From CAYVDH01 sp964450355 (GTDB lineage Bacteria; Bacteroidota; Bacteroidia; NS11-12g; UBA955): DNA of 14,459 bases. Made by a program: the position numbers and the translations under genes. The notes beneath the pieces are model-generated. The model worked only from the letters and a program-made list of their open reading frames with translations. It searched no databases and had not been told where the DNA came from. Each line of letters starts with the position of its first letter. The first letter of the stretch is position 1. Location: the NCBI GenBank assembly GCA_964450355.1, contig CAYVDH010000084.1, positions 1 through 14,459 on the forward strand, in the 5' to 3' direction. Below are positions 9,259 to 14,459 of the stretch, in pieces.

Positions 9259-11508
9259 ATGAAAAGGCTATCTAAAGAGCATCAAATAAAGTTTTACGAA
9301 GAAGAAATCAAGAAGATTCTTTCTGATTATAAGTCGTACATTGATTCTAAGTGCATTGACCTTATAAATAAGGTTGAACTATACATAGGCACATTTGAAT
9401 ATATTGACGAGACAAGAAGTCAGGTGGTATTCTCTTTTCCAAAGGATAAACTTCCAAAAACCAAAATACCTTTAACCGCTACTATACCCAAATCTAATGA
9501 AATTATAAACTCCAATTTCTCTGACTACAGTTACAGTAATTACCGAAAAAATTATGTGGATTCCTTTACTGATTGTTATGGAGTTTATTATCAAGAATTG
9601 AATGGAAAATACAACGTGGGCTTTAATAATATTGAGGTGGAATTTCTTAATAAATTAGGCAAAGGCGATAAGATTGTTTTTGGTATTTCCGACCCTCCAT
9701 TGAAATACTATTTTAACTTAATCCAAATAACAAAAAATGATGTTCAATCAAAAAATGCAGAGGATGTCATCAATGGTAGTTACCACCTTAACGACTTTAA
9801 CCCGATTCATATTGATGACTCATTAGAACTTATAGAAAAATTTAAAACAGATTTACACCGCCACGATACAATTATAATTCAAGGTCCTCCTGGTACTGGA
9901 AAAACATTTTTTATATCAAGACTCCTTGCTTTGCTTTCAAATGAAAAGAAATCTGTTCTAGTGGCAACGCTTGCTAACCGTTCTCTGATTGAACTTGCAA
10001 AAAAATATTTTGAGATTAAAGATGCGGCAAAAGGTATGATGTTTAAATCAAATTTGACATTGGAGGAAACCAAAGAAGTAACGGAGTTAAAACCTGTGCC
10101 GAAAAATTTTCTTCCAGCTGAAGCTACAGTGCTATTAACTACATTTTACAAAATGACTGGCTTAGCCACAGAAAATATAACCAAGCCAATTTATGATTAT
10201 GTTATTATTGAAGAAGCCAGTCAATGTTTTTTAGGTACTATTGCTGCTGCAAAACTTCTTGGCAAGAAAGTTATATTAGTAGGTGACCCCCTCCAATTAC
10301 CCCCAATTGTGAACCAAGAAAATTCAAGCAATATTTCTTTGGATATAGATTTAATGCAAGAATCTTTTACTTTTTATGCATCAACAATCACTTGCCCTAA
10401 ATTCAGATTAACAACTACATATAGATTCTCAAAAAATGCTTGTATTCAAACGAACACTTTTTACGAAAACAGTCTAAAATCGAAGTCCGATATACAGGAA
10501 GGCAATCAAACACTTTTGAGCCTTCCAACTATTTATAGTCATTTTGGTGGTAATTCTCTTCACTTTTACGATTCGTCAAATCTAAAGAGTTTGTATGCTT
10601 TTCTTTACCAGCAAATAAGTTCTCTTTTACTATTGAACTCCAAGTTTGAAATAGCTATTTTGTCCTCAACCAAGAAAGGTGTAAAGCTACTTCGTGATAA
10701 CCTCTTATTTCATTTTAAAGACCATCAAGACCAAATATTAATCAATACTGTAGACGGTGTGCAAGGTTTGACAGTTGATTTTTGCTTTTATTTCGCTTAT
10801 TCAGCCGGTAATCCTTCGTTTTCATTTAAGGTAAATCGCTTCAATGTAGCTACAAGCAGAGCAAGGTTTTGTACCCTGATTTTATTAGATGAAGTTTACA
10901 AAGTGGTTCAGCCATACAAAGGTTTGGTAGCCGAATTTATCTCAAAGTGTGATTTAACCAATGATTCTTCTGTTCCCAAAATTATAGCAGAAACCAGTAA
11001 TAATGATTTCATACCGCCTAAAACAACAGGGTTAAAAGTCATCGATAAGATAGACCTTTCAAAGTTTGAAAAACCCAAGAAGGAAATTGTTAACGGCAAA
11101 GAAAATATTTACATCATTGACACAAACGTATTTGTTGACCATCCTGATATAATTTCGAAAATCGATTTAAAATATAGTATTGTGCTTTCCGCAAAAGTAA
11201 TTGACGAACTAGACTACCTCAAAATATCATTGACAGAGGAACAAAAGAAAAATGTTCAGCGGGCTTTGAGGCTTATTAATGAAAGTATAGACAAACGTGG
11301 TATCAAAATGGAAACAGCAGATTTAACCTTATTGCCCAATGACTTCAACAAAAAATCACCCGACAATTTCATTCTATCAGTTGCTTTAAAATTCAAAGAA
11401 GAAAATCCAATAATGCTAACATCAGATAACGGATTACAGATAAAAGCAAAAGGGCTGGGCATTACAACAATTACCTTAAAAGACTTTCTAAATCAAAGGA
11501 GATATTAA
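9259..11508 (+). CDS. Upf1-like SF1 helicase fused to C-terminal PIN nuclease
   Basis: A 749-residue fusion. Residues 1-190 form an N-terminal region without a clear match. The SF1 (Upf1/Dna2-like) helicase follows: Walker A GPPGTGKT (209-216), motif II EEASQ (318-322, Glu where Asp is usual), motif III GDPLQLPP (342-349), a TTTYRFS segment, motif V VDGVQG (498-503) and motif VI NVATSRAR (529-536). From about residue 615 there is a PIN domain of the PhoH-associated type: IIDTNVFVDHP (Asp621), IDELDYLK (Glu650), SPDNFIL (Asp702), LTSDNGLQIKAKGLG (Asp723). All four metal-binding acids are present. PIN domains mostly cleave RNA, so coupled unwinding and cleavage of RNA is the likeliest role (inference). 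It starts 2 bp after the giant ATPase gene and ends 4 bp before the next gene, so co-expression is likely. DNA as substrate is not excluded. Confidence 0.92.
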   Translation: MKRLSKEHQIKFYEEEIKKILSDYKSYIDSKCIDLINKVELYIGTFEYIDETRSQVVFSFPKDKLPKTKIPLTATIPKSNEIINSNFSDYSYSNYRKNYVDSFTDCYGVYYQELNGKYNVGFNNIEVEFLNKLGKGDKIVFGISDPPLKYYFNLIQITKNDVQSKNAEDVINGSYHLNDFNPIHIDDSLELIEKFKTDLHRHDTIIIQGPPGTGKTFFISRLLALLSNEKKSVLVATLANRSLIELAKKYFEIKDAAKGMMFKSNLTLEETKEVTELKPVPKNFLPAEATVLLTTFYKMTGLATENITKPIYDYVIIEEASQCFLGTIAAAKLLGKKVILVGDPLQLPPIVNQENSSNISLDIDLMQESFTFYASTITCPKFRLTTTYRFSKNACIQTNTFYENSLKSKSDIQEGNQTLLSLPTIYSHFGGNSLHFYDSSNLKSLYAFLYQQISSLLLLNSKFEIAILSSTKKGVKLLRDNLLFHFKDHQDQILINTVDGVQGLTVDFCFYFAYSAGNPSFSFKVNRFNVATSRARFCTLILLDEVYKVVQPYKGLVAEFISKCDLTNDSSVPKIIAETSNNDFIPPKTTGLKVIDKIDLSKFEKPKKEIVNGKENIYIIDTNVFVDHPDIISKIDLKYSIVLSAKVIDELDYLKISLTEEQKKNVQRALRLINESIDKRGIKMETADLTLLPNDFNKKSPDNFILSVALKFKEENPIMLTSDNGLQIKAKGLGITTITLKDFLNQRRY
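11495..11501 (+). promoter_or_regulatory. Shine-Dalgarno-like site AAAGGAG
   Basis: AAAGGAG lies 11 nt before the ATG at 11513, within the last codons of the helicase-PIN gene. The other genes in this run have no such site, which suggests stronger or independent translation of the STAS-GHKL gene. Confidence 0.5.
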
Positions 11509-11512
11509 TACA

Positions 11513-12361
11513 ATGTCAAAGTTTTCATTTAAAGGTAGGCTTCAAACAGACCCCAAAGGTGTCCAACAATTATTTGATTTTTATAAATTCGCCAAACAAT
11601 ATTCCAACTGTTGGTTTACAATTGATTTTGAACAATTAGAATGGTTTGATGCTAACTTATCATCAGAATTGCTTTTATATTGTTACAATCTTAAAAAAAA
11701 TAATAACCTAAAATTTTTCATTGATTATTCTATTCTTAAAGGCGATTTAAATGTTTTATCACGTAATGGGTTTGCTTACTACGTAGTTCATAATAAAGAA
11801 CATTTTAAGCCAGTTGATGATAGAGAAACAGTAATTCCAATAAAAGCGTTTCAACCTGACAATGCAGATAGTTTTGCAGATTACATAGAAAATATTTTCT
11901 TGAAACAAAGGGGGCTTGATAAAATAGATAAGGATTCTAAAGACCGAATTAAATCAAGTTATTTTGAAATTTTTGATAATGTTGGTATTCACGCTAACAC
12001 AAAATCCCCTATAATTTGTTGTGGTCAGCATTTCCCAGCTTCAGGTGAACTAAAATTTACATTAACAGATTATGGTGACGGCTTTCTAAAAAAAATTGCT
12101 CAACATACTTTGAACGAAATTAAATCAGGTGCTGATGCAATAAGCTGGGCAGTCAAAGGCGGTAGTACCAAACCTGATGCAATAAAAGGCGGTAATGGTC
12201 TTAAAAAAATTATGATGTATTGTTTTAAAAACGGTGGGGAACTAAGTATTGTATCAGATGGCTGTTTTTGGTCTTTACAAAATAAATCCATCAATTCTCA
12301 AAATCTTAATAACTGTCGGGATGGTGCAACAATTCACTTAACATTTCGTTATCTCACTTAA
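11513..12361 (+). CDS. STAS-like domain plus GHKL (anti-sigma-kinase-like) ATPase
   Basis: A 282-residue protein with two parts. Residues about 1-100 look like a STAS-type module: a central IDFEQLEWFDANLSSELL segment follows the pattern beta strand, loop, helix. Residues about 120-282 form a GHKL/HATPase domain with N box EIFDN (Glu152, Asn156), G1 box DYGDG (Asp186, Gly188, Gly190) and G2 box GGNGL (226-230). There is no dimerisation/phospho-acceptor His region, transmembrane segment or sensor domain, so it is not an ordinary two-component histidine kinase. It resembles the SpoIIAB/RsbW-like kinases that act on STAS proteins. The STAS-like DUF4325 gene next door would be a natural partner. 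It starts 4 bp after the helicase-PIN gene. Kinase activity is inferred; the protein could instead act only as an ATP-dependent binding switch. Confidence 0.85.
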   Translation: MSKFSFKGRLQTDPKGVQQLFDFYKFAKQYSNCWFTIDFEQLEWFDANLSSELLLYCYNLKKNNNLKFFIDYSILKGDLNVLSRNGFAYYVVHNKEHFKPVDDRETVIPIKAFQPDNADSFADYIENIFLKQRGLDKIDKDSKDRIKSSYFEIFDNVGIHANTKSPIICCGQHFPASGELKFTLTDYGDGFLKKIAQHTLNEIKSGADAISWAVKGGSTKPDAIKGGNGLKKIMMYCFKNGGELSIVSDGCFWSLQNKSINSQNLNNCRDGATIHLTFRYLT

Positions 12362-12364
12362 ATG

Positions 12365-12395
12365 TTGTAGATTTGCAACCCTTTTTGTATCTTTG
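12365..12395 (+). promoter_or_regulatory. Bacteroidota sigma-type promoter, TTG-N20-TAnnTTTG
   Basis: TTG at 12365-12367 and TATCTTTG at 12388-12395 are separated by 20 bp and match the Bacteroidota -33/-7 consensus exactly. A start about 4-6 bp after the -7 element falls at or near the ATG at 12400, predicting a leaderless or nearly leaderless transcript for the DUF4325 and PIN genes. It occupies the 38-bp gap after the STAS-GHKL gene, the only gap over 4 bp in this run. Confidence 0.7.
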
Positions 12396-12399
12396 ACCT

Positions 12400-12744
12400 A
12401 TGAGCCAAGTCAGAATAAATATTATTGACATTATTGGTACTCCCAATGCTATCATTCAAAAGTTTGGAAATCAAATATTTGAAGTGTCTTCATCTTACTT
12501 AAACTCTGGTGCTTCAATTGTTTTAGACTTCCAAGGTATTTCAAATTTAACTTCTGGTTTTTGCAATGCATCAATTGGGCAGTTATATTCTAAATACCCT
12601 TTAATAGCTTCTAATAGCATCATTATCGAAAATATTGACTCATCATCTGTATGGTTTGAGAAAATACAAGATTCAATAGTTTTAGCTCAAAATCCTGAGA
12701 AGGCTGTAATCATAGATAATGCAATCCTTGCATTATTCGATTAA
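12400..12744 (+). CDS. STAS-like DUF4325 protein
   Basis: A 114-residue protein matching the pattern of DUF4325, a STAS-like family of unknown function. It has an N-terminal strand and turn (IDIIGTPNAI), a central hydrophobic strand and loop (IVLDFQGISNLTSGFCNASIG, reading from residue 39), and a C-terminal strand-helix part. The loop TSG (Thr51, Ser52, Gly53) sits where SpoIIAA/RsbV-type STAS proteins carry their phosphorylated Ser or Thr, so phosphorylation by the upstream GHKL protein is possible; this is inference. Met1 is the only Met near the N-terminus, so the start is firm, and a promoter lies directly upstream. It ends 3 bp before the PIN gene. It probably acts as a switch or antagonist controlling its neighbours, but no experimental role is known to me. 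Confidence 0.82.
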   Translation: MSQVRINIIDIIGTPNAIIQKFGNQIFEVSSSYLNSGASIVLDFQGISNLTSGFCNASIGQLYSKYPLIASNSIIIENIDSSSVWFEKIQDSIVLAQNPEKAVIIDNAILALFD

Positions 12745-12747
12745 TAT

Positions 12748-13353
12748 ATGGCTCAAATAGTAAAGCTTACTGATAATTACCCCGAATCATTCTCTCATTA
12801 TTTTTTTGATTCAAATGTTTGGATTGCATTCTTAAAATATAATCATAAAAATGATAAGGAAAAAAGATTTATTCCTTATATTGATTTTTTTGAAGGTGTA
12901 GTACATTTAAACTCTATTTCTGATCCAAAAGTCCAAAAAAAGGTAAAGAATATTCCAAAAATTGTAATGACCAGTATGCTTTTATCAGAGATTATAAATA
13001 CATACCTCAGGGTTGTTGCTATGCCCTCTTTTCTTAATTGCCTTCCCGGACAAGGAAATTTCAAAAAAGATTACAGAAATAATAAATTTTCAGATTACGA
13101 CAAACAGCTAAAAATCCTTCTTGATGATATACAGGCATATTCTTTTATGTATGAATATGTGGAAGATAATTTTGTTGAATTAAACCCAATGAGCTTACTA
13201 AATCATTTAAACAGGCAAGTTGATTTTAATGATCTATACTATATGAAACTTATGGAGAAATATGAGTTTGCAGTTGTTACAGATGATGGAGACTTCGATT
13301 CTCACAACATCAATGTATTAACAGCTAATTACAACTTGTATAGTAAGAAATAA
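12748..13353 (+). CDS. PIN-domain ribonuclease-like protein
   Basis: A 201-residue stand-alone PIN-domain protein, cytoplasmic, with no signal or membrane segment. The acidic residues expected of an active PIN nuclease are visible: FFDSNVWIAF (Asp21, Asn23), LLSEIIN (Glu81), DFNDLYYMK (Asp162) and VVTDDGDF (Asp180, Asp182). It differs from the PIN domain fused to the helicase upstream, which has PhoH-type features. It is longer than typical VapC toxins (about 130-140 residues), with an insertion of roughly 60 residues between Glu81 and Asp162. It follows the DUF4325 gene by 3 bp and shares its promoter, so the STAS-like protein may restrain or direct it. RNA cleavage is the family's usual activity; the substrate is unknown. 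A classical VapBC toxin-antitoxin pair is unlikely because the partner is STAS-like, not a DNA-binding antitoxin. Confidence 0.85.
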   Translation: MAQIVKLTDNYPESFSHYFFDSNVWIAFLKYNHKNDKEKRFIPYIDFFEGVVHLNSISDPKVQKKVKNIPKIVMTSMLLSEIINTYLRVVAMPSFLNCLPGQGNFKKDYRNNKFSDYDKQLKILLDDIQAYSFMYEYVEDNFVELNPMSLLNHLNRQVDFNDLYYMKLMEKYEFAVVTDDGDFDSHNINVLTANYNLYSKK

Positions 13354-13419
13354 TTGGTGTTCGTAACTCACTTGTAGTTTAAAATCCCCCCCCCAACCAA
13401 CCGCACAGAAATACGGCTT

Positions 13420-13459
13420 AGTGCTTTGCAACCGCACAAGGCAAACCCTTCAAAGCACT
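13420..13459. repeat. Hairpin, 9-bp perfect stem
   Basis: AGTGCTTTG (13420-13428) is exactly complementary to CAAAGCACT (13451-13459) across a 22-nt loop. It lies about 70 bp after the PIN gene; no T-run follows, so it is not a standard intrinsic terminator. Confidence 0.6.
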
Positions 13460-13492
13460 CTATGGTATTGCAGTCAGTTTTTAACTGTCATA

Positions 13493-13602
13493 CTTTTTGT
13501 GTGGGGTGTTCCCAGCCCATACAGCACATTGCTATCCTCATTCCGCTAAAGCTACATTGCGGTAGCAAAGAGCTGTGCCACCACACCACCCCAAACAAAA
13601 AG
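13493..13602. repeat. 110-bp nested imperfect palindrome
   Basis: The outer arms CTTTTTGTGTGGGGTG (13493-13508) and CACCCCAAACAAAAAG (13587-13602) pair at 15 of 16 positions. The inner arms 13521-13534 and 13563-13576 pair at 12 of 14. The central 28 nt hold short complementary segments (CCGC/GCGG). The layered arms with spacers resemble a cruciform-forming site or a structured RNA. Confidence 0.65.
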
Positions 13603-13660
13603 ACATTTCACTCCAACCACCACCACCGTTCCATTTATGCCAGTATAAAAACTGCCTGAA

Positions 13661-13759
13661 GCTAAATAACATAATGTGGCATTATATTACTTTTTCTCCC
13701 CTGCTTATGCAAGCATCCAACCGCACAAAAAGTCATATAATAACATTATGTTAAATAGC
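13661..13759. repeat. 99-bp nested palindrome
   Basis: The outer arms 13661-13677 and 13743-13759 pair at 15 of 17 positions. The inner arms 13681-13695 and 13727-13741 pair at 14 of 15, separated from the outer arms by only 3 and 1 nt. In all, 29 of 32 bases pair. The loop carries a further hairpin, TGCTT-ATGC-AAGCA (13702-13715). Confidence 0.7.
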
Positions 13760-13770
13760 CAATACCATAG

Positions 13771-13787
13771 CCATTTTGATAAAATGG
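13771..13787. repeat. Short perfect hairpin
   Basis: CCATTTT and AAAATGG form a 7-bp stem with a 3-nt loop. It lies 11 bp after the 13661-13759 palindrome, and no T-run follows on either strand. Confidence 0.55.
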
Positions 13788-14084
13788 AAGCCGTATTTCT
13801 TACCGCCCCACACCCCCCAAAACCACGCACCCCAACCACCCTTTTCAGCGGTGCAGTAAAAAATAAAGCATGAGTTGTTTTATTGCCAATGTGCATTCGG
13901 TAGCTTCATTCATTCGTGTCCATTCCGTTTCAGCGTTTCGTTCATTTCGCTTTGCTCCAATCTCTACACTACCTTCCACTTCATTACCTCTCATTTCATT
14001 TCAGCCACCTCGATGCACCGCACAGCAAGAGTGGCTCATTCTCTTCTCTTCACAATACCCAAGCAGTATTCCATTCCACAACTC

Positions 14085-14162
14085 CGGCTACTTGCCATCA
14101 CACAATGCAACTTTGCAAGGTTTGCAATTGTAGCAAAGTTCAGCCATTGCTATAAGTAGCCG
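14085..14162. repeat. 78-bp nested inverted repeat
   Basis: The outer arms CGGCTACTT (14085-14093) and AAGTAGCCG (14154-14162) are perfectly complementary. The inner arms AACTTTGC (14109-14116) and GCAAAGTT (14133-14140) are also perfect. The 15- and 13-nt spacers between them pair poorly. Confidence 0.6.
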
Positions 14163-14330
14163 AAAGTTGCTCCATTCCATACCCAACGCAATTGTTTCGT
14201 TCCGTTCAATCACCACACTTGCTTTTTTCACCCGCACTTAAATTTTTGTATGCTTTATTTTTTCCTGCGACTTGTTAGCCCCAATCCAACGCACTGAATA
14301 CATCTTGATTATCACTATAAGAATGAAAAA

Positions 14331-14363
14331 ATACAACAATCATTCTGAATAGGATTATTGTAT
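14331..14363. repeat. Inverted repeat, possible operator or hairpin
   Basis: Bases 14331-14341 and 14353-14363 pair at 10 of 11 positions around an 11-nt centre, in an AT-rich stretch near the window end. It could serve a gene beyond the window; no promoter elements at proper spacing are seen beside it. Confidence 0.4.
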
Positions 14364-14459
14364 AGAATTTGAAATACTAAATACTTTTTGAAATAACGAA
14401 AAGGAAAAAAATAAAAATAAAAAGTGCAGCAAAATTAGGTGGCTCACACAAGCCCACGC

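Larger units (their letters stand above)
13398..13727 (+). repeat. Three direct copies of CAACCGCACA
   Basis: Exact copies lie at 13398-13407, 13429-13438 and 13718-13727, all in the same orientation. The first two are 31 bp apart. The second lies in the loop of hairpin 13420-13459; the third ends on the first base of the inner stem of the 13661-13759 palindrome. Confidence 0.6.
13354..14459. other. Gene-free, strand-skewed, hairpin-rich tail
   Basis: I see no credible gene in these 1.1 kb. Open frames exist in all three + frames and on the - strand, but they overlap, are short and give low-complexity proteins without family features. The + strand has roughly two to four times more C than G in the lines I counted (for example G 7 and C 29 in 13801-13860), unlike the genes before it. 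A run of nine C occupies 13386-13394. Several nested inverted repeats, listed separately, occupy much of 13420-13787, with others near 14085-14162 and 14331-14363. It could be a repeat-rich intergenic spacer, the decayed end of a mobile region, or a source of structured RNA. Confidence 0.6.

Noticed and set aside
11513..12361. Two-component sensor histidine kinase
   Set aside because: There is no HisKA dimerisation region, sensor domain or membrane segment; the N-terminal part is STAS-like and no response regulator is nearby.
12748..13353. VapC toxin of a VapBC pair
   Set aside because: The protein is longer than usual VapC and its partner is a DUF4325 STAS-like protein with no DNA-binding antitoxin features.
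13386..13394. Run of nine C as a phase-variation tract
   Set aside because: It lies outside any gene and is not placed in a promoter I can recognise.
13354..13480. Intrinsic terminator after the operon
   Set aside because: The hairpin at 13420-13459 is not followed by a T-run, and no GC-rich stem with U-tract was found closer to the stop codon.
13661..13759. Integron attC site
   Set aside because: GTTAAAT at 13750-13756 fits the core GTTRRRY, but the partner position 13664-13670 reads AAATAAC and does not fit RYYYAAC; the other palindromes lack both cores and no integrase gene is present.
13426..14159. Short open frames in the tail on both strands
   Set aside because: They overlap in several frames, are low-complexity, lack family motifs and follow the C-rich skew rather than codon structure.
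14430..14437. Minus-strand TAnnTTTG promoter element
   Set aside because: The -33 TTG at 19-20 bp spacing is absent (bases 14457-14459 are CGC) and longer spacing runs past the window end.

Overview
The window looks like a defence island from a member of the Bacteroidota. The AT-rich coding sequence, the general lack of Shine-Dalgarno sites, a Bacteroidota-type promoter (TTG-N20-TAnnTTTG at 12365-12395) and the character of the proteins all point that way. A Chitinophagales-like host is a guess. All convincing genes lie on the + strand.

Region 1 (1-4530) is a type III restriction-modification locus: the 3' part of a Mod DNA methyltransferase, whose 5' end lies outside the window, and a complete Res helicase-endonuclease. 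Between them sits a small GxxExxY-family gene (PD-(D/E)XK-like fold). It is bounded by 43-bp imperfect inverted repeats that fill exactly the gap between the mod stop and the res start, and it is poorer in GC than its flanks. This looks like a small inserted cassette.

Region 2 (4625-13353) is a tight run of five genes with clearly lower GC than res. In order they are: a 1543-residue protein with an N-terminal Hsp90/sacsin-like GHKL ATPase; a Upf1-like SF1 helicase fused to a C-terminal PhoH-type PIN nuclease; a STAS-like plus GHKL (anti-sigma-kinase-like) ATPase; a small STAS-like DUF4325 protein; and a second, different PIN-domain protein. Gaps are 2, 4, 38 and 3 bp. The last two genes also have a promoter of their own, placed so that their transcript would start at or near the start codon.

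The set contains two GHKL ATPases, two STAS-like modules and two PIN nucleases around one helicase. I infer a multi-component RNA-targeting or partner-switch-controlled conflict system. I do not recognise the whole set as a named defence system, and this is the best candidate for something undescribed.

Region 3 (13354-14459) has no convincing gene. On the + strand it is rich in C and poor in G, and it holds a series of long, nested inverted repeats (best at 13661-13759 and 13493-13602) and three exact copies of CAACCGCACA.
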